A stretch of 64,000 nt of DNA from CALNXN01 sp942490645 (lineage in GTDB: Bacteria > Pseudomonadota > Alphaproteobacteria > Rhodobacterales > Rhodobacteraceae): the NCBI GenBank assembly GCA_942490645.1, contig CALNXN010000005.1:124001-188000 (forward strand). The letters are read 5' to 3'. Shown piece after piece: positions 8,777 through 17,424 of this stretch. The notes under the pieces are model-generated. The model saw only the letters and a program-made list of their open reading frames with translations. It had not been told where the DNA came from and made no database searches. The translations under genes were made by a program, and so were the position numbers. How positions within the stretch are numbered: the stretch's first letter is position 1; each line of letters opens with the position of its first letter.

Positions 8777-9631
8777 ATGCGCTTTGCCACTTATTCGTTT
8801 GCCGGTGAAACCTATTACGGTGCCGTAACCGATGCAGGCATGATCGCTCTGAACACAGAGTTTCGCCACTGGCCCACCCTGTTGGATGCGGTCAAAGAGG
8901 GCGGGCTTGATACCCTCGCCACGGCCGCGCGGGACAAACCCGTGACACATACCGATTTCCTGTATGAAATGGTGCTGCCCAATGCGCCGCGTATCTTGTG
9001 TGTCGGCGTCAACTTCCCGGACCGCAATGCCGAATATAAAGACGGCAGTGCACAGCCCCAATTCATGTCGTTGTTTCCCCGCTTTGCCAGTGGCTTCACC
9101 GGGCATGACCGCCCGTTGATCCGCCCTCCGGAAAACCATACGCTGGACTACGAAGGCGAGATCGCCATCATCATAGGCAAGGCCGGTCGGCGTATTGCCC
9201 AAGCGGACGCATACGATCACATCGCCGCCCTGACGCTGTGCAACGAAGGCACCATTCGCGATTGGGTGCGGCATGCAAAATTCAACGTCACTCAAGGCAA
9301 GAATTGGGACAACTCGGGTGCAATCGGCCCGTGGCTCGTTCCCTTTACCGATCACAAACAACTCGACGACGCGCGCATCGTCACGCGCGTGAATGGTGAA
9401 ATCCGTCAAGATGACACGGTGAACCGAATGATGTTCCCGGTGCGTCGCCAGATCGAATACATCTCGACGTTCATGACGCTTCAACCAGGTGATATTATCA
9501 TCACTGGCACGCCAACCGGCGCTGGCGCGCGCTTTGATCCGCCACGGTATCTGGTGCCGGGCGACATCGTGGAAGTTGAGGTCGAAGGCATCGGAACCCT
9601 GCGCAATGGGGTCAAAGACGAAAGTGCCTGA
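8777..9631 (+). CDS. Fumarylacetoacetate hydrolase family protein (HpaG-like isomerase/decarboxylase)
   Basis: The 284-residue protein is a classic FAH-fold enzyme. It shows LCVGVNFPDRNAEY near residue 75, the metal-binding stretch YEGEIAIIIG near 125, and the C-terminal GTPTGAGARFDPP followed by PGDIVEVEVEGIGTLRN. Start 8777 is chosen because AAAGGAG lies 7 bases upstream; an in-frame ATG at 8747 has no such site. In homoprotocatechuate pathways an FAH-family enzyme decarboxylates and isomerises the C8 acid after HpaE, which suits this gene's place as third in the operon. FAH enzymes also act as acylpyruvases, so the assignment rests on context. Genes for the hydratase, the second isomerase and the aldolase steps are not in this window. 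Confidence 0.82.
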   Translation: MRFATYSFAGETYYGAVTDAGMIALNTEFRHWPTLLDAVKEGGLDTLATAARDKPVTHTDFLYEMVLPNAPRILCVGVNFPDRNAEYKDGSAQPQFMSLFPRFASGFTGHDRPLIRPPENHTLDYEGEIAIIIGKAGRRIAQADAYDHIAALTLCNEGTIRDWVRHAKFNVTQGKNWDNSGAIGPWLVPFTDHKQLDDARIVTRVNGEIRQDDTVNRMMFPVRRQIEYISTFMTLQPGDIIITGTPTGAGARFDPPRYLVPGDIVEVEVEGIGTLRNGVKDESA

Positions 9632-9794
9632 CACCGCCTGAGCGATCCCCGGTTTATTCTGCTCCGATGCCAAAGATCGTTCAAAACCGTCACTGAGCGG
9701 TGATTTAGGAACTTCGACCCGATGAAACACCGATGTTTGGTTGACGTGCGCCCAAGCACTCTATCTCCTTGATTTAGATATTGGAGCAGACATC

Positions 9795-10907
9795 ATGCGA
9801 ATTCTGACCTTTGCCGCTGGCCTGAGCCTCGTCGCGCTGGCGGTGCAAGTGACCGACGTTTCGGCACAAGGGCGCGCGACCGCGGTTGGCGTGGCCAGCG
9901 TTGAGCAGCGCGAACTGTCTGAAACCGTGCCGGTTTTTGCGGAAGTCGTTACAGCCCGCGATGGTGCAGTGGCAAGCCGCGTCGCAGGGTACGTTGAAAC
10001 GGTGCATGTCCTGTCGGGCACCCGTGTGAACGAAGGCGATTTGGTCGTCGAGCTCAATGCCGATCTGCTGACGATTCTGCTCGCTCAGGCGGAATCGCAG
10101 ATGGCCGAAGCTCTGGCCGGGATCGCCACGGCTCGGGTCCGCGTTGATCGCGCAAGCACGGCGTTTGCCCGCGTTGACGCCCTGCGTGGGTCAAGCTCGT
10201 TCAGTCAGGGACGGTTCGATGACGCTCAAGCTGATATGTTCGAAGCACGCTCGCAACTGGCCGAAGCGCAGGCCCGTGAAAAAAGCAACGAGGCCCGCGT
10301 CGCAGAGGCACGCTATCAACTGCAGCGCAGCCGAATTACCGCCCCTTTTTCCGGCGTGGTCATCGAAGTCAATACGATCCCAGGCGCATTCATCCAGGCG
10401 GGCACGCCCGTGGTGCGCCTGCTCGACACCGGCTCTTTCGAGGTGCAGGCCAGTGTGCCGTCGCGATATGTTGCCTCCCTTGAGGCCGGTCAGATCATGT
10501 CGGGCAGTCTTGAAACCGGCGAAGAATTACCGCTGACACTGCGTGCCATTCTGCCATTGGAAGATCCATCGTCACGCACGCGAGCGGTCCGCTTTGCGGC
10601 GCCCGATTTGGGCGCGTTGACAAACGTCGCCGTGGGTCAGTCGGTGACAGTGCAGATCCCAGTCGGCGCGGCGCGCGACGTGTTGGCAGTGCCCAAAGAC
10701 GCGCTGGTTCAGGCACGTGGTGGGTGGACGGTTTTCGTCGCCGACGACGGAAAAGCGCAGCCGCGAAACGTTGAAATCGGCGTTGCATTGGGGGACCAGT
10801 ATGAAGTGCTCAGCGGTCTGGCACCGGGCGATCTGGTGGTTGTGCGCGGCAATGAACGACTGCGCCCCGGTCAGGACATTGTGCCCAATCCTGTGGAAAC
10901 CAACTGA
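9795..10907 (+). CDS. RND efflux periplasmic adaptor (membrane fusion protein)
   Basis: The 370-residue protein has a signal peptide (residues 1-24, ending VSAQ), then barrel-sandwich halves near 45-85 and 175-205 (ITAPFSGVVIEVN) around a helical hairpin rich in Ala, Glu and Arg (about 95-170). A beta-barrel and a membrane-proximal domain ending in GLAPGDLVVVRGNERLRPGQ follow. Such adaptors bridge an inner-membrane RND pump to an outer-membrane channel. Start 9795 follows GGAG and gives a sensible signal peptide. The stop overlaps the pump's start as TGATG, so the two are translationally coupled. No outer-membrane factor gene is nearby, so a TolC-like channel elsewhere is presumably shared. 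Confidence 0.93.
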   Translation: MRILTFAAGLSLVALAVQVTDVSAQGRATAVGVASVEQRELSETVPVFAEVVTARDGAVASRVAGYVETVHVLSGTRVNEGDLVVELNADLLTILLAQAESQMAEALAGIATARVRVDRASTAFARVDALRGSSSFSQGRFDDAQADMFEARSQLAEAQAREKSNEARVAEARYQLQRSRITAPFSGVVIEVNTIPGAFIQAGTPVVRLLDTGSFEVQASVPSRYVASLEAGQIMSGSLETGEELPLTLRAILPLEDPSSRTRAVRFAAPDLGALTNVAVGQSVTVQIPVGAARDVLAVPKDALVQARGGWTVFVADDGKAQPRNVEIGVALGDQYEVLSGLAPGDLVVVRGNERLRPGQDIVPNPVETN

Positions 10908-13900
10908 TGGACATCATTCGCTTTGCCATTGATCGTCCTGTCGCCGTTGTGGCGGCGGTTTTGATGGCCATGCTGTTTGGCGGCATTGCTTTGTCGCGCA
11001 TCCCGATCCAACTGGCACCGGACGTGCGTAAACCCATCGTGGTCATCGAAACAAGCTGGCCCGGTGCTGCCCCGTCCGAGGTCGAGCGCGAAATCGTCAA
11101 TCCGCAGGAAGAAGCCCTGCGCGGCCTTGAGGGGCTCGATATCATGACGTCTCGTTCGCGCACCGGACAGGCCGAAGTGACGCTCGAATTTTCGGTCGGC
11201 ACCAATATGAGCCAATCCCTGCTTTTGGTTTCCAACCGGCTGGACCGCGTCAGCGGGTACCCTGAAGAAGCAAATGAACCCTCTCTCAACACGTCTGGCT
11301 CCGATGACAGCCCCATTGCATGGGTGCTTCTGACGGCCAAAGAGGGCAACACGCGCGCTATGCCCACCTATGGCGATTTCGTGGAAGACGTGATCAAGGA
11401 CCGCATCGAGCGCATCGAAGGTGTCTCTGCGGTCAATGTCTTTGGGGGCGTGACCCGCGAATTGCAGGTTGTTGTGGATCCGCGACGCCTCTCACGCTTT
11501 GGGCTGACGGTGCCGCAGGTGGTGCGAACACTGCGAGCCGAAAACATCTCGATCTCTGCGGGCGATGTGGACGAAGGCAAGCGCCGCTATGTGGTCCGCA
11601 CCGAGGGCAACCTCAACACTGAAGACGCTATTCGCAATGTCGTATTGCGCTCGGGCGCTGCAACGGGTGACATCGGGCGCGTTCGTGTCAGTGACGTGGC
11701 CGACGTCGGGTTCGCCTTCAAGGACCCCACCAGCCGTTTGCGCTACAAGGGCGAGCCTGGGCTGGCCTTCAACGTGGTGCGCGAAGCCGGGGCCAATGTG
11801 ATCAGCGTCATGGAAGAGCTGCGCAGCGTTTTGGCCGATCTGGAGGCCGGTCCAATCGCAAACGCCGGACTAAACGTACAACAGGTCTATGATGAGACGA
11901 TCTACATCGACGGGGCGATCTCATTGGTGACGCAGAACATCTGGATCGGTGGCGCGCTCGCGGCCATTATCCTGATGCTGTTTCTGCGCTCCGCGCGTGC
12001 GACGATGGTGGTGTCGCTGTCGATCCCGGTATCCATCGTGGCCACGTTCGTGGTCATGGCCATCACGGGCCGAACGCTCAACGTGATCTCACTGGCAGGT
12101 ATCGCATTTGCCGTTGGCATGATTGTGGACGCCGCCATTGTGGTCTTGGAAAATATTTTCCGACTGCGCCAAGAGGGCAAATCCAGACGCGAAGCCGCCT
12201 ACCTCGGAGCGCAACAAGTCTGGGGCGCGATCCTTGTGTCAGCCCTGACGACGGTTCTCGTTTTCGTACCGATCCTGATCATGCAGCTAGAGGCCGGACA
12301 ACTCTTTCGTGATATCGCGGTGGCCATTTCCGTGTCGGTCCTTCTTTCGTTGATCGTGGCGGTAACTGTGATCCCGGCGCTGGCCAGCCGGTTGCTCAGC
12401 GCCAAGGATCAGAACCCCGTGCGGCTCTGGGGCGTTGATCATATTGCAGCCGGCTTCAAAGCTGCGGTCATGGCCTACGTCCGCATGACAGTGCGTTTTC
12501 GGACGTTGGGCATCCTCATGGTGATGCTGATCGCAGGCGGGGCAGCCATTGCAAGTTGGACGTTTCTGCCCCGGTTGGAATACCTGCCCGAGGGCAACCG
12601 CAACCTCGTCTTTGGCCTGATCATCCCACCACCCGGATATAATCTGGACACCACGGAAACGATAGCCCAGCGCATTGAATCCGTCGCTCAGCCACTGTGG
12701 GAAGCAGCGCCCGAGACCGAAACGGAAGACGGCACACCGACAATTGCCAACTTCTTTTTCGTGGCCACCCCGGGCAACTCCTTTGTCGGCGCCGGCGCGG
12801 TTGATGGTCAGCGCGCGGCGGAGCTGATCCCGGTCCTGTCGCGCCCCATTTTCGCTGAACCCGGCACCTTCGGCTTCATGACGCAACCGTCGCTGTTTGG
12901 ACGCGGTGTCGGTGGTGGGCGCGCGATCGAACTGAATATCTCTGGTCAGGATCTGAATGACATTCTGACTGTCGCAGGACGTGCGGCAGGTATCGTATCG
13001 GGCGTTTTGCCCCGCTCTGAAGGGCACCAGTTTCGCCCAATCCCCGGGCTTGAGCTGGGCGCGCCCGAGGTTCGCCTGGTGCCGGACCGACTGCGCCTTG
13101 CAGATGCAGGACTTGACAGCTCGGCCCTTGCTGCAACCGTTGATGCCTTCAATGATGGGCTGCGCGTTGCCGAGGTTACTGTGGGCGCTGAGCGGGTTGA
13201 CCTCGTGCTCAAGGGCGACCCTATCGTCAGCGACGCCGTGCGCACGCAAGACGTCGGCAACTACCCGGTCGTGACGCCGGGCGGCCAGATCATTCCGGTT
13301 TCCGCCCTTGCGGATGTCATCCTCACCGCTGGCCCCACTGAAATCCGTCACCGCGACCGGTTGCGCACCGTCACGCTGGAAGTACGGCCCTCCGATGCCC
13401 TGCCACTGGAAGAGGCCGTCAACCTGCTGCAAACCGAAGTCGTCGATGTGCTGCAAGAACAGGGTATCCCCGAGGATATTCGCCTCTCCGTTTCTGGCAC
13501 CGCAGATCAGCTCAGCCAGACATGGGCCGCCATTCAAATCAACCTGATCGTGGCCCTCGTGATCGTGTTCCTCGTCATGGCGATCCTGTTCGAAAGTTTT
13601 GTCTTGCCGTTGGTGATCATGATCGCCGTGCCGGTTGCAGCAGCGGGCGGCGTGGGTGGCTTGGCCCTGCTCAACACCTATCAAACCCAACCGCTGGATA
13701 TGCTGACATTGCTGGGGTTCATCATTCTGATCGGTATCGTCGTCAACAATGCCATCCTGATCGTGCACCAGACGCTTTATCACCTGCGCGAAGATGGGAT
13801 GGAACCGATCGACGCCATTGAAGAGGCCACACGCAATCGCATCCGCCCTATTTTCATGTCCACGCTGACCAGCGTGATGGGCATGTTGCCACTGATCGTC

Positions 13901-14065
13901 TTTCCCGGCGAAGGGTCCGAGCTTTATCGTGGACTGGGCGCGGTCGTCGTTGGAGGGCTGTCGATGTCGGCCTTTCTAACCCTCCTGACGGTGCCGCCCT
14001 TGCTGCGTCTGTGCGTGCGCAAACCAGAGATCGACGAGCCACTGGTCCAAGCCAAACCCGCTTAA
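10907..14065 (+). CDS. RND-family efflux transporter permease
   Basis: At 1052 residues this is a full-length hydrophobe/amphiphile-efflux type RND pump. It has a first membrane helix at 12-30, two large periplasmic loops, and two six-helix bundles starting near 340 and 880. Conserved features include the internal repeat IPVSIVATFVVM / VPVAAAGGVGG and the helix-4 segment GIAFAVGMIVDAAIVVLENI, where the charged Asp of proton relay lies. It exports toxic compounds using the proton gradient, with the adaptor encoded just upstream. The substrate is unknown. Its 3' end overlaps the end of the convergent hydrolase gene by 4 bases, leaving no room for a separate terminator. Confidence 0.95.
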   Translation: MDIIRFAIDRPVAVVAAVLMAMLFGGIALSRIPIQLAPDVRKPIVVIETSWPGAAPSEVEREIVNPQEEALRGLEGLDIMTSRSRTGQAEVTLEFSVGTNMSQSLLLVSNRLDRVSGYPEEANEPSLNTSGSDDSPIAWVLLTAKEGNTRAMPTYGDFVEDVIKDRIERIEGVSAVNVFGGVTRELQVVVDPRRLSRFGLTVPQVVRTLRAENISISAGDVDEGKRRYVVRTEGNLNTEDAIRNVVLRSGAATGDIGRVRVSDVADVGFAFKDPTSRLRYKGEPGLAFNVVREAGANVISVMEELRSVLADLEAGPIANAGLNVQQVYDETIYIDGAISLVTQNIWIGGALAAIILMLFLRSARATMVVSLSIPVSIVATFVVMAITGRTLNVISLAGIAFAVGMIVDAAIVVLENIFRLRQEGKSRREAAYLGAQQVWGAILVSALTTVLVFVPILIMQLEAGQLFRDIAVAISVSVLLSLIVAVTVIPALASRLLSAKDQNPVRLWGVDHIAAGFKAAVMAYVRMTVRFRTLGILMVMLIAGGAAIASWTFLPRLEYLPEGNRNLVFGLIIPPPGYNLDTTETIAQRIESVAQPLWEAAPETETEDGTPTIANFFFVATPGNSFVGAGAVDGQRAAELIPVLSRPIFAEPGTFGFMTQPSLFGRGVGGGRAIELNISGQDLNDILTVAGRAAGIVSGVLPRSEGHQFRPIPGLELGAPEVRLVPDRLRLADAGLDSSALAATVDAFNDGLRVAEVTVGAERVDLVLKGDPIVSDAVRTQDVGNYPVVTPGGQIIPVSALADVILTAGPTEIRHRDRLRTVTLEVRPSDALPLEEAVNLLQTEVVDVLQEQGIPEDIRLSVSGTADQLSQTWAAIQINLIVALVIVFLVMAILFESFVLPLVIMIAVPVAAAGGVGGLALLNTYQTQPLDMLTLLGFIILIGIVVNNAILIVHQTLYHLREDGMEPIDAIEEATRNRIRPIFMSTLTSVMGMLPLIVFPGEGSELYRGLGAVVVGGLSMSAFLTLLTVPPLLRLCVRKPEIDEPLVQAKPA

Positions 14066-15531
14066 CCTGCAAAGAGCGGTATGCTCGCCGCGACCGCCCA
14101 CGCAAGGCACAGGCCCAGTCCGACGCCCGCGGCATCCGGCCCAACGCGTGCCGCTACGCTATGTCCGATCGTGCCGTAAACGACAAAAAACAAAACCAGC
14201 ACAGGAAGTACGGTAAAGAGCAAACCCATATCAGCGGGGCCAAGGATCATCATGGCCAGCAACACGCCAATCGGCAGCGCCCGCGCCAGTCCACGTTGCC
14301 ATAGCGGTGCGCCAAACATCGCTACGCGGTCGGCGAGCATGAAAGGAAGCGTACCGATCAGCAACAACCCCATCAGCGAAAGGCGCGGACCGGTTGGAAC
14401 AAAAGCCGCGCCATACCGGTCCAGCGCAGTCGCAAAAAGCCCCAGACCTATGGCTATTATCATTGCGACACCCCAGATATCAGGCCACTGCACCGACCGT
14501 CCGAACCGCGCCAGCAGCAGCAGCGCCAGCCCGCCCCAGACGGCGAAATAAACCAACAAATAGCCAACCGCGGCGATGCCCAAAACCGCTCCACCCAAAA
14601 GAATTGAAGCGCCGGCCGCAGGCAACACAGGGATCAAAAGGACCGCCAAAGCCCGTCCCGTAGAGAGCGGCACCGGAGCCTTTGCAGACTTGGGCAAAAG
14701 ACGCGCTGCCAAGGACGCCAAACCCGTCAATCCAATCAAAACCGCCAAAACTGCCGCCCCCAATGGCTTGGGTGATCCTTTGGCATCGTGATCCATCGCC
14801 TTCGATAGCCACTGCCGCGTTTCTGATAGGGTCTCAGGGCTATATAACACCGCCAGATGCTCGGTCATGGGCGCATATGCAGCCCGGCGTGACACACCGT
14901 TTTTGTGTGCCGTTTCCCCCTCGTCCACTGTCGGGTCGACCTGCGCTACGGCCTCCATCGCGACCGCGCGCAACCGCGTTTCCCACGCGCCCGACAAAAT
15001 CAGCAACCGGCTCGGCCACTCCGCCGTGACCGCCTCCGAATACATCGAAATCGCCACAATCGCCGCCACGTCAGGTCGTCCGTCGGCAGCACGGATGATG
15101 ATATCGGTGGCCATCGAATGACCCACAAGCGCAATCGGTCCGTCCATCCCAGAGCGCCCCTGCACAGCATCAATGATGGTTGATGTTTGATCCACCAATT
15201 GCTGCGTGGTTCCTTCGATCCGGGTAACATCCGCCGACAGCAGACCCGGATGGCGCCCGTGGCCAACAAAGTCAAACGCAGCGACGGCAAAACCGGCGCG
15301 GGCCAGATCGCGGCTGATTGTCTGCATCAATTGGGTGGAGCCTGCAAACCCGTGGGCCACGAAAACCAGCGGACCATCTGATGGACCATACAGACGCACG
15401 TCTCCGGCAGGCGTTTCAATCACACGCTCAACCACCCCGGCACGCTCGGTCTCAAGCCTAACCGCGCCCCAACCCACGGCGAGCGCCGCCAAGACCCAAA
15501 GGGCCGCTTTGAATAATCCCAGTGCTTTCAT
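14062..15531 (-). CDS. Alpha/beta hydrolase fused to a polytopic membrane domain
   Basis: This 489-residue protein combines two parts. After an N-terminal membrane anchor (about 5-23), residues 45-235 form an alpha/beta hydrolase with the oxyanion-loop HGFAG (60-64), GHGRHPG near 90 and the nucleophile elbow GHSMA with Ser139. From about 257 on there are seven or so hydrophobic helices. The hydrolase half probably lies in the periplasm, tethered to the membrane part. The substrate is unknown; lipid or ester hydrolysis at the membrane is a guess. The gene is convergent with the RND pump and separated from the next plus-strand gene by 80 bases. I am sure of the two-part architecture and unsure of any role. 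Confidence 0.75.
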   Translation of the reverse strand: MKALGLFKAALWVLAALAVGWGAVRLETERAGVVERVIETPAGDVRLYGPSDGPLVFVAHGFAGSTQLMQTISRDLARAGFAVAAFDFVGHGRHPGLLSADVTRIEGTTQQLVDQTSTIIDAVQGRSGMDGPIALVGHSMATDIIIRAADGRPDVAAIVAISMYSEAVTAEWPSRLLILSGAWETRLRAVAMEAVAQVDPTVDEGETAHKNGVSRRAAYAPMTEHLAVLYSPETLSETRQWLSKAMDHDAKGSPKPLGAAVLAVLIGLTGLASLAARLLPKSAKAPVPLSTGRALAVLLIPVLPAAGASILLGGAVLGIAAVGYLLVYFAVWGGLALLLLARFGRSVQWPDIWGVAMIIAIGLGLFATALDRYGAAFVPTGPRLSLMGLLLIGTLPFMLADRVAMFGAPLWQRGLARALPIGVLLAMMILGPADMGLLFTVLPVLVLFFVVYGTIGHSVAARVGPDAAGVGLGLCLAWAVAASIPLFAG

Positions 15532-15611
15532 AGGCTCTGATCTAATCCATCATTTCAAGACGCACAGAAAAATCATGGCAACCCCTCCGATCGCGCGCTA
15601 GCTAAACGACA

Positions 15612-16292
15612 ATGTTCATCGTCAGCCCTTCAACACTTTGGAACAAAGCCGCGCTCGAGACTCAATCCGCGCCCAAGCGAATGTTGGGCCGGATCACTGT
15701 GGTGCCACGCCGAGGCATCCGCTTTGGCGTACTGTGCCGACTCATCTTTGAAATCCAGATCCTGCGTTACCTTTTGCCTTTGGTGCCCTTTGTGGTCGCC
15801 ATGCTGGTCTGGCCACACCTAGCGCTTCCGATCTCTCAGGCACCGGTGCCGATGCTGATTGTGATCGCCGTGGTCGAAACCAAAGTGTTGTCCATCAAGC
15901 CAGATGCGCGCGCAGCTTTGATCGAAGATGCCGATATGGCGCGGGGGTTGGATGCCTTGCGCTTTAACGCGACGCGCATCCTCACCCGGATCGCCGCCGA
16001 CCGGAAGCTCAGCGACAGCGAGTTGCTGTTGGTGGTCGAACAATCCGAAATCGCGCGCATCCCACCGTTGACCCTCGTGTCAATCCAACAGTCCCAACCC
16101 AAGGCCCACGTGCTGGATTTGACGCAACAGGAATGCGAACTGATCCAAACCACGCTCTTCGACGGCGATATATCTGAACGACAATTGCACCTGATCTCAT
16201 TGCGTCAGGCCGAAAACCTACGCAGCATCGCACTTGATACACGCTCTATTTCGGCTCATGCCCGCATGGCCGCATTGATGCAAACCTCCTAG
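15612..16292 (+). CDS. Hypothetical membrane protein upstream of MoxR ATPase
   Basis: I do not recognise a family in this 226-residue protein. It has a basic N-terminal third, a hydrophobic stretch near residues 52-88 that could form one or two membrane helices, and then a soluble helical C-terminal part of about 130 residues rich in charged residues. The first ATG at 15612 has no clear ribosome-binding site, and an in-frame ATG at 15681 is an alternative start. The stop is 10 bases before the MoxR-type ATPase gene and the same strand continues into the VWA-like gene, so the three probably form one operon. It may anchor or regulate the ATPase pair at the membrane (inference). Confidence 0.65.
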   Translation: MFIVSPSTLWNKAALETQSAPKRMLGRITVVPRRGIRFGVLCRLIFEIQILRYLLPLVPFVVAMLVWPHLALPISQAPVPMLIVIAVVETKVLSIKPDARAALIEDADMARGLDALRFNATRILTRIAADRKLSDSELLLVVEQSEIARIPPLTLVSIQQSQPKAHVLDLTQQECELIQTTLFDGDISERQLHLISLRQAENLRSIALDTRSISAHARMAALMQTS

Positions 16293-16302
16293 GGACGCAC
16301 GC

Positions 16303-17421
16303 ATGACACTCAACACCACGTCACTCTCCGCAGGCGATATTCTCAAGGTTCTGCAAACCGGTTGGACCACGCAGGCCAACGGCGGCTTGACCGCTTCGTG
16401 GATGCTTCACGGCCGGCCCGGTGTCGGCAAAACCCAAGTTGTCCAGCAACTTGCCGACCAGATTGGCGCCGCCCTCTTCGATTTGCGGCTGACCACGATT
16501 GAACCTCAGGATTTGCGCGGTCTGCCTTACTACGACCACGAAGCGCGCAAGACGATTTGGTATCGCCCCGAAGACCTGCCCAGCGCGCCCGATACAGCGG
16601 CGGTTCTGTTTCTTGACGAATTGACAGCCGCGTCACCCTACCTTCAGCCCACCGTTTACGGGCTCTTGCAAGAACGCCGCGTGGGACGGCACAAACTGCC
16701 TGACAGCGTGTTTATTGTGGCCGCTGGAAACACGGTGGATGACGGCGCAGTGGCCTATGACATGGGCACCGCGCTGTCGGATCGCCTCATTCATCTGCAT
16801 ATGCATGCAGACGCGGCGGATTGGCTGGAAAACTACGCGGCCCCCAAGGCGCTTTCACCCGCGGTCACCGCATTTTTGCGCGCGCGCCCCGATCTGCTGG
16901 ACACGACCGAAGAAAGCTTGCGACGGGGTGACATGATCGCCTGCACGCCACGCTCGTGGGAACGGGCCAGCCAGATCATGCAACACATTCCCGACAGGCA
17001 GACCCGAAACGCGATATTGGCGGGCACATTGGGCGAAGCCGTCGCCGCCGAATTCACAGTGATCGCCGATGACATTGCCGCAACCTTGCACATCGACGAC
17101 ATGCTTGCCGCAAATCCCAGCAAGCGCACCGATCTCTTTCCCGACACCCTGCACGGGTTGAATGCACTGGTTTTCGGCCTTGTTGGTGCCGCCAACCAGA
17201 CCACCGTTGCGCCCGTCATCGACACGATGGAGCAAATCCGTCACCTCGCCGACCAACGCCCAGAGCGAACGTTCCAACAGTTGCCGTTGGCGGAACTGTG
17301 CACATTCGGATTTGAAATGCTGCTGGCCAAGGCGCTGAAATCAGATCTTACTTCTGCATTTGCCACCTCAGAGAGTTACAAACGCTACGCGGCCGACCGA
17401 CAGGATGCAGGATTGGATTGA
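16303..17421 (+). CDS. MoxR-type AAA+ ATPase
   Basis: The 372-residue protein has Walker A GRPGVGKTQ at 37-45, Walker B VLFLDELT at 101-108, a sensor-1 region VAAGNTVDD near 143-151 and an AAA+ lid beyond. MoxR-type ATPases act as chaperones or remodelling machines, usually with a VWA-domain partner, and this gene is followed 3 bases later by exactly such a partner. AGGGACG precedes the ATG. The client cannot be named. The pairing resembles the MoxR plus DUF2201/VWA-like gene pairs found in many proteobacteria, whose role is unsettled. Confidence 0.88.
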   Translation: MTLNTTSLSAGDILKVLQTGWTTQANGGLTASWMLHGRPGVGKTQVVQQLADQIGAALFDLRLTTIEPQDLRGLPYYDHEARKTIWYRPEDLPSAPDTAAVLFLDELTAASPYLQPTVYGLLQERRVGRHKLPDSVFIVAAGNTVDDGAVAYDMGTALSDRLIHLHMHADAADWLENYAAPKALSPAVTAFLRARPDLLDTTEESLRRGDMIACTPRSWERASQIMQHIPDRQTRNAILAGTLGEAVAAEFTVIADDIAATLHIDDMLAANPSKRTDLFPDTLHGLNALVFGLVGAANQTTVAPVIDTMEQIRHLADQRPERTFQQLPLAELCTFGFEMLLAKALKSDLTSAFATSESYKRYAADRQDAGLD

Positions 17422-17424
17422 TCC

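Noticed and set aside
12287..13783. A 498-codon open frame opposite the RND pump
   Set aside because: It is antisense to a certain gene, rich in His, Arg and Gln as shadows are, with no domain.
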